A DNA stretch of 64,000 nucleotides, taken from positions 49,245-113,244 of the forward strand of contig NZ_JAANIH010000026.1 of assembly GCF_014529705.1 (NCBI RefSeq), in the 5' to 3' direction. Shown in pieces: positions 43,402-52,110 of this stretch. The position numbers and the translations under genes are program-made. The notes under the pieces were generated by a model. The model did not search any database. It was not told the origin of the DNA and saw nothing but the letters and a program-made list of their open reading frames with translations. Source of the DNA: Bradyrhizobium campsiandrae (GTDB taxonomy: Bacteria > Pseudomonadota > Alphaproteobacteria > Rhizobiales > Xanthobacteraceae). Each line of letters starts with the position of its first letter. The first letter of the stretch is position 1.

Positions 43402-44391
43402 ATGACGATCTCACGCAGGCTTCTCGCTGATTTGTTCTCGAGAGTGCTTCTGGGATCGTTCCTGCTGCTGCCGTCAGCAGCCTCCGCCCAGAACTTTCCG
43501 GCAAAACCGATCAAGCTGATCGTGCCGTTCCCGGCCGGCGGCCCCAACGACATCATCGCCCGCGTCGTCGGCCAGCGCATGTCGGAACTATCAGGGCAGC
43601 CGGTGCTGATCGACAATCGCGGCGGCCAGGGCGGCGTGCTCGGCACCGACGCCGTCGCCAAGAGTGCGCCCGACGGCTACACCATCGCGATCTCGTCGGC
43701 CGGCGCGCTCGCGATCAGCCCGAGCATGGAGAAGGTCGCCTACGACGCGCTCAATGACCTTGCCCCGGTGACGCTGGTCGCGACCGTGCCGGAAATGCTC
43801 GTCGTCGCCACCAACGTGCCCGCCAAGGACATCGGCGAATTGATTACGCTTGCGAAAGCGCAGCCGGGCAAGCTCAATTTCGCCTCCTCCGGCCCCGGCA
43901 GCCTGCCGCATCTGGCCGGCGAATTGTTCAAGCTGACGGCGAAAATCGACATCGTGCATGTGCCCTATCGCGGCGCCGCCCCGGCCGTGAACGATCTGCT
44001 GGGCCAGCAGGTGCAGATGACGTTCCTCGATCTTCCGGTGCTGCTGCCGCAGGTCAAGGCCGGCGCCTTGAGACCGATCGCAGTCGGCTCGGTGGAGCGC
44101 GCCCCGACCGCCCCCGACGTGCCGACCACGAAGGAAGCGGGCTTTCCTGAGCTGCGCATCGAGAACTGGTACGGCATGGTCGCGCCCAAGGGCACGCCGA
44201 AGGAGATCGTCACTGCGCTGCATGATCTCGCGACCAGGGCGATGGCGGATCCCGCCGTGAAGGAGAAGCTCGCCGCCCAAGGCGCAACACTTGTCGGCGA
44301 CGAGCCGGAGCATTTTCGCAGCTTCATTGCGGACGAGACCGCCAAATGGGCGAAGGTGATCAAGGACGCCGGCGTGGAAACGGGGAAGTAG
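43402..44391 (+). CDS. Bug-family tripartite tricarboxylate receptor
   Basis: A 329-residue periplasmic solute receptor with an Ala-rich signal peptide (LLPSAASAQ). The mature part has the family's opening strand IKLIVPFPAGGPNDIIAR and the IDNRGGQGGVLGTDAVAKSAPDGYT segment. TctC-like proteins bind small carboxylates. No TctA/TctB membrane genes are adjacent, so the partner is encoded elsewhere. It starts 22 bp after the phosphatase stop. Confidence 0.9.
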   Translation: MTISRRLLADLFSRVLLGSFLLLPSAASAQNFPAKPIKLIVPFPAGGPNDIIARVVGQRMSELSGQPVLIDNRGGQGGVLGTDAVAKSAPDGYTIAISSAGALAISPSMEKVAYDALNDLAPVTLVATVPEMLVVATNVPAKDIGELITLAKAQPGKLNFASSGPGSLPHLAGELFKLTAKIDIVHVPYRGAAPAVNDLLGQQVQMTFLDLPVLLPQVKAGALRPIAVGSVERAPTAPDVPTTKEAGFPELRIENWYGMVAPKGTPKEIVTALHDLATRAMADPAVKEKLAAQGATLVGDEPEHFRSFIADETAKWAKVIKDAGVETGK

Positions 44392-44399
44392 CTGGTTCT

Positions 44400-44521
44400 A
44401 CACCTCTCCCGCTTGCGGGAGAGGTCGGCGCGAAGCGCCGGGTGAGGGTTCTCTCCTCTTGGGGAATCTCCCTAGCGGAGACACCCTCTCCCCAACCCTC
44501 CCCCGCAAGCGGGGGAGGGAG
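44400..44521. repeat. Inverted-repeat cluster (CCTCTCCCGC and CCCTCCCCC families)
   Basis: Two neighbouring inverted repeats: CCTCTCCCGC-TT-GCGGGAGAGG near 44403-44424, and CCCTCCCCCGC-AA-GCGGGGGAGGG near 44497-44520. They share character with the element at 31699-31825. There is no gene between them. Confidence 0.7.
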
Positions 44522-44559
44522 CCGACCACCCCTGTTGAAGCACATCGCATCCATCCCCC

Positions 44560-45450
44560 TCACACCGCCTCCGCCCTTAAATGCTCCACCAGCATCTTCG
44601 CCGGCCGCGGCAGCGCCTTGAAGCTGCGGGCGCAGATCACGAGCCTGCGATTGGCGAAGGCGTCGCGCAGGCGCACCATGGCGAGCGGCATCAGCTTGGC
44701 GCAGCGGCGGGCGGCGGCCTCGGGCACGAGTGCGACGCCGACGTCCGCCGACACCAGTTGGCAGATCGCGTCGAAGTCGCGCAGTCGCGCGCGGAAATGC
44801 GGGCGCATGCCGAGCCGGGCGGCGTGCTTTGAAATGTGCATCTGAAGCGCGGTCGCGCTGGTGAGGCCGACGAACTCGCAAGCGCCCGCCTCCTGGAAAT
44901 CGATCTGGCGGCGGCCGGCGAACGGGCCGCGCCTGGACGTCACCAGCGTCAGGCGGTCCTCGCTGAACACGAAGCGCTCGATATGATCGGGCAGCGCGTG
45001 CTCGGCGGCGAAGCCGAGATCGGCCGCGCCGGCCGTGATCGCCGCCGCGATGTCGGTGCTCTCGCGCTCCTCGATGTCGATGGCGATGTCGCGATGCTCG
45101 CGCAGGAAGCCGGCAAGCGCCTTCGGCAGATGCTCGGACAGGCCCGATGTGTTGGCGAGGAAGTGCACGCTCGCACGCAATCCGCTGGCAAAACCGGCGA
45201 GATCGCCGCGCATGGCGTCGACCTGGTGGATCACGAGCCGCGCATGATCGAGCAGGCTCTCGCCAGCCACCGTCAACTCGACGCCGCGGCGGCCGCGCTT
45301 GAGCAGCGCGACGCCGAGCGCATCCTCGAGCCCCTTGATACGGGCACTGGCCGAGGCCAGCGCCAAATGCGACCGCTCCGCGCCACGGGTGATGCTGCGC
45401 TGATCGGCGACCGCGATGAAGAGCTGGAGATCGACCAGATCGAAGCGCAT
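44560..45450 (-). CDS. LysR family regulator (of the TauE/SafE gene)
   Basis: A 296-residue LysR regulator starting MRFDLVDLQLF with GGAGGAAG upstream. The helix-turn-helix covers residues 1-60 (SITRGAERSHLALASASARIKGLEDALG). The effector domain begins near VHFLANTSG. It is divergent from a TauE/SafE exporter gene, with a T-N11-A box between them. A longer reading frame upstream of this start is a shadow. Confidence 0.9.
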   Translation of the reverse strand: MRFDLVDLQLFIAVADQRSITRGAERSHLALASASARIKGLEDALGVALLKRGRRGVELTVAGESLLDHARLVIHQVDAMRGDLAGFASGLRASVHFLANTSGLSEHLPKALAGFLREHRDIAIDIEERESTDIAAAITAGAADLGFAAEHALPDHIERFVFSEDRLTLVTSRRGPFAGRRQIDFQEAGACEFVGLTSATALQMHISKHAARLGMRPHFRARLRDFDAICQLVSADVGVALVPEAAARRCAKLMPLAMVRLRDAFANRRLVICARSFKALPRPAKMLVEHLRAEAV

Positions 45451-45469
45451 GGCAGCTTCCTCCAAATTC

Positions 45470-45492
45470 AGCCTTCGTCTGTGTCGAAGGCT
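45470..45492. promoter_or_regulatory. LysR-type box AGCCTTCG-N7-CGAAGGCT
   Basis: A perfect 8-base inverted repeat with a 7-base spacer; T75-N11-A87 gives the LysR T-N11-A pattern. It lies 19 bp upstream of the LysR start and 55 bp before the exporter start, so it can control both. Confidence 0.65.
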
Positions 45493-45546
45493 AGCTCCGT
45501 AACCTCCAGATTGTGCTCCAGCGCAGCTTCGGTCAATGTGGCCGGC

Positions 45547-46299
45547 ATGCTCGACCCTCTCCTCATTCTCATCGCCGCCGTCTTCCTGATCGCCGGCTTC
45601 GTCAAGGGCGTCGTTGGACTGGGACTGCCGACCGTGTCGATGGGTCTGCTCGCGGTGAACATGGCCCCCAGCCGCGCCATCGCCATCGTGATCGTGCCCG
45701 CCATCGTCACCAACATCTGGCAGACGTTTGTCGGCCCATACTTGCGCGACATCCTGAGGCGGCTGTGGCCGCTGATGATCGGCACCGTCATCGGATGCTG
45801 GCTCAACGCCGGCGCGCTGACCGGCCCGTATGCGCGCTACGGCACCGTGGTGCTCGGCGTGCTTCTGGTGATCTACGCCATCATCGGGCTCGGCAAGTTC
45901 AAGTTCCACATCCCACCTCGGAACGAGAAATGGGTCGGCGGGGTGGTCGGTGTGATCACCGGAATGATCTCGGCCTCGACCGGTGTGCAGGTCATCCCCT
46001 CGATGCCGTTCATGCAGGCGATCGGCATGGAGAAGGACGAGCTGGTGCAGGCGCTCGGCGTGTTCTTCACCACCGCGACGCTGGCGCTCGCCTTCAACCT
46101 CACCGCCGGCGGGCTGCTGACCCCGGCCAATGCCGTGCCGGGCGCTGTCGCCATGGCGATGGCCTTTGCCGGCATGTTCGTGGGACAGGCGGTGCGGGCG
46201 AAAATGCCGGCGGAGGCGTTTCGCCGCTGGTTTCTTGTGGCGATGATCCTGCTCGGCATCTATCTCGCCGGCAGCGCGCTGCTGAAGGAATTCTCCTGA
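45547..46299 (+). CDS. TauE/SafE family anion exporter
   Basis: A 250-residue protein with about 8 hydrophobic helices. The family signature is seen in the first helices (FVKGVVGLGLPTVSM) and the second-half repeat (GMISASTGVQVIPSMPFMQAIG). These proteins move sulfite, sulfoacetate, taurine-related or other organic anions. Divergent from a LysR gene. The start has no good ribosome site but fits the family N-terminus. Confidence 0.88.
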   Translation: MLDPLLILIAAVFLIAGFVKGVVGLGLPTVSMGLLAVNMAPSRAIAIVIVPAIVTNIWQTFVGPYLRDILRRLWPLMIGTVIGCWLNAGALTGPYARYGTVVLGVLLVIYAIIGLGKFKFHIPPRNEKWVGGVVGVITGMISASTGVQVIPSMPFMQAIGMEKDELVQALGVFFTTATLALAFNLTAGGLLTPANAVPGAVAMAMAFAGMFVGQAVRAKMPAEAFRRWFLVAMILLGIYLAGSALLKEFS

Positions 46300-46345
46300 G
46301 AGACGATCGTAGCGTGGGTCAGCCCGCCTCATTCGTTCGAATGAA

Positions 46346-46978
46346 TTATCGCGCCTCCAGCATGGCGACGCGGATGCCGAGATAGATGAAGAGGCCACCA
46401 AGGGCACGGTTGACCCAGGCGATCACGCCCTCGGACTGCCGCAGCCGGTGAGCGGCCCTGGCCGCGAACCCCGCCAGCACCAGGCACCACAGCGTGCCCG
46501 TGCAGATGAAGATCAGGCCGAGCGTCAGGAAGGCCAGCGGCTTGTGCGGCGCATCGGCTGCGACGAATTGAGGCAGGAACGCCAGGAAGAACAGTGCGAC
46601 CTTGGGATTGAGCGCGTTGGTGAAGACGCCCTGGAGGAACACAAGCCGCAGCGAACTCCGCTCCGCCTCGTCCTTGATCGCCACCAGCGCGGGGCGCGAC
46701 CACAGCATCTGAAGCCCGGTCAGGACCAGATAGGCCGCGCCGACCAGCTTCAGGATCGAGAATGCGGTGGATGAGGCCATCAACAGCGCCGAAAGGCCGA
46801 TCGCGGCGCCCGCGACATGGAAGAAACAGCCGCAACTGATGCCGAAAGCCGCCGCCGCTCCGCCGCGCCAGCCCATCTGCATGCTGCGGCCGATCACATA
46901 GACCGTATCCGGCCCCGGCGTGATGTTGAGCAGCACACCGGACAGGACGAAGAGCCAGATTTCGTGAATGCCCAGCAT
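46346..46978 (-). CDS. LysE-family amino-acid exporter
   Basis: A 210-residue protein with six hydrophobic helices of the RhtB/LysE family. The signature NITPGPDTVYVIGRS is in the first helix and TNALNPKVALFFLAFLPQF in the middle. A start 39 bases upstream (MLKAAG...) is possible, but the signal segment MLGIHEIWLFVLSGVLLN is family-like. Substrate unknown. The 47-bp gap to the TauE gene (tail-to-tail) is empty. Confidence 0.9.
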   Translation of the reverse strand: MLGIHEIWLFVLSGVLLNITPGPDTVYVIGRSMQMGWRGGAAAAFGISCGCFFHVAGAAIGLSALLMASSTAFSILKLVGAAYLVLTGLQMLWSRPALVAIKDEAERSSLRLVFLQGVFTNALNPKVALFFLAFLPQFVAADAPHKPLAFLTLGLIFICTGTLWCLVLAGFAARAAHRLRQSEGVIAWVNRALGGLFIYLGIRVAMLEAR

Positions 46979-47202
46979 GACAAAGGCTCCTGCCGCCGGC
47001 CCGGCGGCCTTGAGCATTGGGCTTAATCGGTTCGCTTCCCGCCGTCCACCACCGGAACTGCCTGAGATTTGCATCAAATTTGCAATGCGGATCATACTTT
47101 CGCTCGGCCGCATCTGCTCTATAAAGGCCCGGTTCTTGAAATGCGGGATTCGCGGGCCCGCCACGCAAGTGGCCGGGCTGTTTCCCTTGGAGCTCCGAGG
47201 AT

Positions 47203-48999
47203 ATGGAAAGACGTCTGGCTGCCATCGTCTGCGCCGATGTCGCCGGCTATTCGCGCATGATGGGCACTGACGAGGCCGGCACCCACGCCGCCTTCAAGGC
47301 CCATCGCAGCGCGATCCACCCGATCATCCTCAATCACGGCGGCCGTGTCGTCAAAAACACCGGCGACGGCTTCCTGCTGGAATTCCCCTCCATCGTCGGT
47401 GCCGCTGAAGCGGCGATCGCGATGCAGGTGCTGATGGCCGAGCGCAATCACCATTTGCCCGCCGACCGCGCCATGCAGTTCCGGCTCGGCATCCACATGG
47501 GTGACGTCATCGCCGACGAGGACGAGGTGTTCGGCGACGACGTCAACATTGCCGTCCGGCTGGAATCGGTGGCGAGCCCCGGCGGATTCGCGATCTCGGC
47601 CAAGGCGTACAAGGAAGCCAGCAAGCATCTTGCGGTGCCGCTGGTCGACGGCGGCAACCACCGCTTCAAGAACATCAAGGATCCGGTCGGGGTCTGGACC
47701 TGGACGCCCGACGGCGCCCCCGCACGCGCGCCCGAGCTGAAGGAAGGCGCGGCGCTGTCGCAGGCCTACCGCACGGCGATCGTCGGCGTTCTGCCGTTCG
47801 CCAATCTCAGCGACGCGCAGGACGAGTATTTCTCCGACGGCCTGACCGAGGATCTGATCCACGCGCTGTCGCTGCAATCCTTCTATCGCGTGCTGAGCCG
47901 CAACTCGACCTTTGCCTTCAAGGGCAAGAATGCGAGCACCCGCGTGATCGCGCGCGAGATCGACGCCACCTATCTGATCCAGGGCTCGGTGCGGCGCGCC
48001 GGCGCCAAGATCCGCGTCACGGCCGAGCTGATCGCGCCGGAGACCGGCGAGCAGCTCTGGACCGGCCGTTACGACCGTGACATCGGCGACCTCTTTGCGA
48101 TGCAGGACGAGATCACCACCAATCTGTCCGCGGCCATCGCCACCGAGATCGTCCGCGCCGAGGCCTCCGCGCCCGCGCGCCCGACCAACGACGTCACCGC
48201 CTGGGACCGCTTCCTGAAGGGCCTGTCGCATTACTACAGGCAGACCAAGGAAGACCTGAGCACCGCGGTCGCGCTGTTCCGGGAGGCGATCGCGCTCGAT
48301 CCAAAACTGTCGATCGCGCATGCCTATCTCGCCACGATCCAGATCCAGAGCATCCAGTTCGGCTGGGTCAAGGGTACGCGCGAGATGTGGGCGGAAGCGA
48401 TGAGCCTCGCCGAAACCAGCGTGCGGCTCGACCCGCGCTCCTCCTTCGCCTTCTCGATCCTGTCCTGGGCGCATGCGATGGAAGGCCACGACGAGGCTGC
48501 GATGGATGCCGCCAAGCGCGCGGTCGCGCTCAACCCTTACGACATGGGCGCGCGCGGCGTGCTCGGCATCTGCCACTTCGTCATCGGCGAGCAACGCCAG
48601 GCGATCGAGCTGTTCTCGATGGCGGCCCAGCGCGACAACAGCGATCCGCGCTATCAATGGGCGGCATTGAACGCCTTCAGCCACTATCTGCTGCGCCAGT
48701 ATGACGCGACCCTGTCCTGGGCTCGCGAGCAGCTTTACGTCAACCCGAACCACATGCAGGCGCTGGCGATCCGCGCCGCCGCGCTCGCGCAGATGGGCCG
48801 GACCGGCGAAGCGACCGAGGCAACGGCCGTGCTGATGCGCAACTACCCGACCCTGAATGTCGACCGCCATTTGCGCAATTTTCACTGGAAACGGCCCGAG
48901 GACATCGCGCATTACCGCGATGGACTGCTGAAGGCCGGTGTCCCGGCCAGCAAGCTCACCCTGGTCCAGAGCGACGTCAGACGCGCCGCCGAATCCTGA
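47203..48999 (+). CDS. Class III adenylate/guanylate cyclase with TPR-like tail
   Basis: A 598-residue cytoplasmic protein. Residues 1-170 form a class III cyclase: VCADVAGYS and NTGDGFLLEF carry the two metal aspartates, and DDVNIAVRLESVA the transition-state Asn and Arg. About 190-320 is a TolB-like FlgO-type domain (VLPFANLSDAQDEYFSDGLTEDL, RYDRDIGDLFAMQDEI). The tail (330-598) has TPR-like helix pairs (AIALDPKLSIAHAYLA, ARGVLGICHFVIGEQRQAIELF). The combination is common in Bradyrhizobium. Unlike the cyclase at 32405, it is intact. Confidence 0.9.
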   Translation: MERRLAAIVCADVAGYSRMMGTDEAGTHAAFKAHRSAIHPIILNHGGRVVKNTGDGFLLEFPSIVGAAEAAIAMQVLMAERNHHLPADRAMQFRLGIHMGDVIADEDEVFGDDVNIAVRLESVASPGGFAISAKAYKEASKHLAVPLVDGGNHRFKNIKDPVGVWTWTPDGAPARAPELKEGAALSQAYRTAIVGVLPFANLSDAQDEYFSDGLTEDLIHALSLQSFYRVLSRNSTFAFKGKNASTRVIAREIDATYLIQGSVRRAGAKIRVTAELIAPETGEQLWTGRYDRDIGDLFAMQDEITTNLSAAIATEIVRAEASAPARPTNDVTAWDRFLKGLSHYYRQTKEDLSTAVALFREAIALDPKLSIAHAYLATIQIQSIQFGWVKGTREMWAEAMSLAETSVRLDPRSSFAFSILSWAHAMEGHDEAAMDAAKRAVALNPYDMGARGVLGICHFVIGEQRQAIELFSMAAQRDNSDPRYQWAALNAFSHYLLRQYDATLSWAREQLYVNPNHMQALAIRAAALAQMGRTGEATEATAVLMRNYPTLNVDRHLRNFHWKRPEDIAHYRDGLLKAGVPASKLTLVQSDVRRAAES

Positions 49000-49140
49000 G
49001 GGCACGCTGCGATCTCGCCTTTAGGCTTTATTGACACGACAGTGAATTGGGCCACACTTCTTTGCACGTTGAAGTAGTATAGGGTCGCTGTCGGTTTGTT
49101 AGGACTTTCCGCGCTGTATCGGCGCGTCCGTATTCATGAT

Positions 49141-49180
49141 TCGCTGTCGTCAGGATTTTGTCGCTGTCTGCAGGATTTTG
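49141..49180. repeat. Tandem 20-bp direct repeat
   Basis: TCGCTGTCGTCAGGATTTTG and TCGCTGTCTGCAGGATTTTG stand directly end to end, 18 of 20 identical, ending 4 bp before the cytochrome start. A shorter TCGCTGTC copy lies at about 49085. Probably local slippage. Confidence 0.7.
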
Positions 49181-49184
49181 GGCC

Positions 49185-51992
49185 ATGCACGACCCCGTCT
49201 CGAAGCCCCCCTTCGACCCTTCGATCCAGGTTTCGCCGAACAATCCCTGCCCGTTCCTGCGCGGCCTCGTCGGCGAAGGCTTTGTCGACGGCGGGACGGT
49301 GCCGCTCCGGACGCTGTCGCAGACCATCGCAAATGCGAGCGGCGAGACCGGGCTGAAGAAGATCTCGGCCCGCATCCAGGTCCGCGGCGTCGCGCTGATC
49401 GCCAATGGTGCCTGTCACATCCTGCAGAGCATCTTCTGGGGCGCGCAGCTCAACCGCTTGCGCGGTGGCCCGCTCGACAAGCTCGGAGCCGGCTCGCGCA
49501 TCCTCGGCGTCGACGGCAAGGTCAACGAGGACGAGATGGCGCGGCTCGCCGGTTTCGGCGCCACCTATGCTGATCCTGACGGCGGCGCCGAGACCGGGCT
49601 CAACGCCTCGCAGATCCAGACCTTCATGAACGACAATCTCAAGCGCGCCGGCAATCAGGCGCGCTGGTACTACCCGATCCTGATGAAGTTCGAATGGCCG
49701 ATCCTGCTCAAGATCATGGGCAAGGGTCAGGGTGACGACCGCTATCTCAGCGTGGCCGAGGTGAGGACATTGTTCAACGAGCGCAAATTCCCTGACAGGA
49801 TCACCCAGCGAGTGGTCGCCCAGCCGGTCACCCCGCCCTCGCTGATCTTGCGCGCGATCGGCGGTCTCGCCGCCGCAGCTCTGGTCCTTGGCATCGTGGC
49901 GCTGCGCTTTCCCGATCAATTCCAGCCGATGCTGCCGCACGTCATCGGCCAGTTCGTGGCCCCGCCCTTGCCGAAGCTTGTCGAGCCGCGGGCCGCATAC
50001 TGGCTCGAGCAGAACTGGGCGCTGGAGGACCGGCACTGGTTTCATCACGCCAGCCAGGGCACCGCGACCTTCCCGGTGCCGTATAGCTGGTTCATGGCGC
50101 TCGAGCAGCCGCGGCTGCATTTCTTCGCAAAGCCCGGGATGCTTCATGACAGCGACCATCTCCAGCGTTTCGGCTTCATCCCCAGCCCGCAGACGATCAA
50201 CACCGACGACGCCACGCTGCGCCGGTTCGGCTATGCCAATGTCTACGACAAGACCAGGCCGGTGCCGGCGCGTCTGTGGGATCCGCCGGTCAATTGGGGC
50301 AGGCAGGCCGAGAATGTCGACGGCCTGCCCGTCGGCTTTGCGCGCATGAGCGGCGTGCCCGATCCTGCGACCGGCAAGCTCGGCGAGGACCGGATCGGCC
50401 TGACCTGCGCCGCCTGCCATACCGGCCAGATCCACTATAAAGGCATCGACATCCGCTTCGATGGCGGCCCGGCGATGACCGACCTCAGGAAGCTCGAGAT
50501 CACCACCGGCCTGTCGATCGCCTACACGCTGCTCGTGCCGGGTCGCTTCACGCGCTTCGCCGACCGCGTGCTCGGCGCCTCCGCCAGCGACGCCGATCGC
50601 GATGCGCTGAAGCAGAAGTTGCAAGCAATCGGCACGTTCCTGAAAGACTGGGAAACGACCTACGACAAGACCATCGCGGGCAAGACGAGGTTCAACCAGA
50701 AGACCAAGCGGGACGAGCAGCAGCAGGACACCGAGGAAGGCTACGGCCGCCTCGACGCGCTCAACCGCATCGGCAACCAGGTGTTCGCCCAGGATATGAC
50801 GATCAGCGGCCTCAGCGGCTTCGAGAAGAATCTGCATGCCAAGGACGCGCCGGTCAGCTTCCCGCCGATCTGGACCGTGCCCTGGCTCAAATATGCGCAA
50901 TATGACGCGTCCATCGAACAGCCGCTGATCCGCAACGCCGGCGAAGCGCTCGGCGTCACCGCGCTGCTCAATTTGTCCGACGCCACCCCTAAGGACGCGC
51001 TGTTCCGCTCGTCGATGGACATCAAGAATTTGAACTGGATCGAGGACCTGCTGAAGGGGTCGGCGCCCTATCCGAAGAAGCAGCTCTCCGGACTGACATC
51101 GCCCAAATGGCCATCGGACATTTTCGGCGACGCGGCGTGGAAGATCGATGGCGAGCGCGTCACGCGCGGCCGCAAGCTCTACGCGGAGATCTGCGTCGAA
51201 TGCCATCTCGGCCCGGTCAACGATGCCGTGTTCGACACAGAGTTTCCCGACAAGAGCATCTGGTCCTCGTCACGGTGGGAGACCATCGGCGAAGCCAAAT
51301 TCCTGAACGAGGTGCAGATGAGCGCCAAGGGGATGGGGACGGACCCCGCCCAGGCCAGCGTGCTGGCGACGCGGACGGTTCAGGTGCCGGGCTTCCTCAA
51401 GCTCGATCCCACGCAGAACCTCAATACCTGGTGGGACTGCAAGCTGCCCGAGGTGTCGTCGACCGACATGCCCTATTCGCTCGGCCTGATGGTACTGGTC
51501 GACATCGTCAGCCGCAAGGCGATGGACGATGCCGGGATTCCTCCAAAGGCCCAGGATCTCTGGTGGGGCAAGCGCAAGAACTGCCCCAATCCCGGTCCGC
51601 AATCGACCGAGAAGAACGAGCCGCCGCCCTGGTATCGCGCGCGCCCGCTCAACGGCGTCTGGGCCACCGCGCCCTATCTGCACAACGGATCGGTGCCCTC
51701 GCTCTGGTGGATGCTGAGCCCTGCGGCCGAGCGTCCGAAATCGTTCTGCATGGGTGGCGGCCGCGATTACGATCCGAAGCAGGTCGGCTTTGCGGTCACC
51801 GACGGCGAGAGCTGCAAGACCGGGCAATCGCGCTTCTCGACACGAGACTCCGACGGCACCGAGATCTACGGCAACAGCAATGCCGGCCATTCGTTCGATG
51901 GCCCGCCAGGTCCCGGCAAGTACGGCACGATCGGCCGCCTGCTCAAAGAGCAGGAGCGCTACGATCTGATCGAGTATCTGAAGACGCTGTGA
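49185..51992 (+). CDS. Membrane-anchored diheme cytochrome c, RoxA/cytochrome-c-peroxidase-like, with novel N-terminal domain
   Basis: A 935-residue fusion. Residues 1 to about 215 form an unusual N-terminal domain with NNPCPFLRGLVGEGF (Cys22, a Pro-Cys-Pro motif) and an EF-hand-like stretch GVDGKVNEDEM; there is no signal peptide. About 218-242 is a membrane helix, so this part should be cytoplasmic. The remaining about 690 residues carry two c-type heme sites, CAACH (C408, H412) and CVECH (C670, H674), and QGTATFPVPYSWFMALEQP, reminiscent of RoxA-like/diheme peroxidase proteins. Start chosen at the ATG next to AGGATTTTGGG. Function unknown: peroxidase or dioxygenase are the main options. 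A TTGACA (49030) may be its promoter. Confidence 0.8.
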   Translation: MHDPVSKPPFDPSIQVSPNNPCPFLRGLVGEGFVDGGTVPLRTLSQTIANASGETGLKKISARIQVRGVALIANGACHILQSIFWGAQLNRLRGGPLDKLGAGSRILGVDGKVNEDEMARLAGFGATYADPDGGAETGLNASQIQTFMNDNLKRAGNQARWYYPILMKFEWPILLKIMGKGQGDDRYLSVAEVRTLFNERKFPDRITQRVVAQPVTPPSLILRAIGGLAAAALVLGIVALRFPDQFQPMLPHVIGQFVAPPLPKLVEPRAAYWLEQNWALEDRHWFHHASQGTATFPVPYSWFMALEQPRLHFFAKPGMLHDSDHLQRFGFIPSPQTINTDDATLRRFGYANVYDKTRPVPARLWDPPVNWGRQAENVDGLPVGFARMSGVPDPATGKLGEDRIGLTCAACHTGQIHYKGIDIRFDGGPAMTDLRKLEITTGLSIAYTLLVPGRFTRFADRVLGASASDADRDALKQKLQAIGTFLKDWETTYDKTIAGKTRFNQKTKRDEQQQDTEEGYGRLDALNRIGNQVFAQDMTISGLSGFEKNLHAKDAPVSFPPIWTVPWLKYAQYDASIEQPLIRNAGEALGVTALLNLSDATPKDALFRSSMDIKNLNWIEDLLKGSAPYPKKQLSGLTSPKWPSDIFGDAAWKIDGERVTRGRKLYAEICVECHLGPVNDAVFDTEFPDKSIWSSSRWETIGEAKFLNEVQMSAKGMGTDPAQASVLATRTVQVPGFLKLDPTQNLNTWWDCKLPEVSSTDMPYSLGLMVLVDIVSRKAMDDAGIPPKAQDLWWGKRKNCPNPGPQSTEKNEPPPWYRARPLNGVWATAPYLHNGSVPSLWWMLSPAAERPKSFCMGGGRDYDPKQVGFAVTDGESCKTGQSRFSTRDSDGTEIYGNSNAGHSFDGPPGPGKYGTIGRLLKEQERYDLIEYLKTL

Positions 51993-52006
51993 GGTGTTTC
52001 TCACAC

Positions 52007-52093
52007 CGTCATCGCGAGCGAAGCGAAGCAATCCAGAATCGTTCCGCGGAGGGACTCTGGATTGCTTCGTCGCAAGGGCTCCTCGCAATGACG
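52007..52093. repeat. Interspersed palindromic repeat, copy 2
   Basis: A member of the family at 4009-4125: CGTCATCGCGAG...CTCGCAATGACG outer arms (one mismatch) and GAAGCAATCCAGA / TCTGGATTGCTTC inner arms. It fills most of the gap between the cytochrome and the hydrolase genes. Confidence 0.8.
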
Positions 52094-52110
52094 GAGAGCG
52101 GAGCCGCACC

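Noticed and set aside
31699..44521. Regular repeats as a CRISPR array
   Set aside because: Repeats are palindromes, not evenly spaced direct repeats with unique spacers, and no cas genes are present.
44560..46407. Long minus-strand frame running upstream of the LysR start
   Set aside because: The extension is antisense to the TauE/SafE gene; GGAGGAAG marks the real start at 45450.
47119..49005. 628-codon minus-strand frame opposite the cyclase
   Set aside because: Shadow; the plus strand has all cyclase motifs and the minus strand none.
49134..51206. 690-codon minus-strand frame opposite the diheme cytochrome
   Set aside because: Shadow of the cytochrome, whose heme motifs and family segments are clear.
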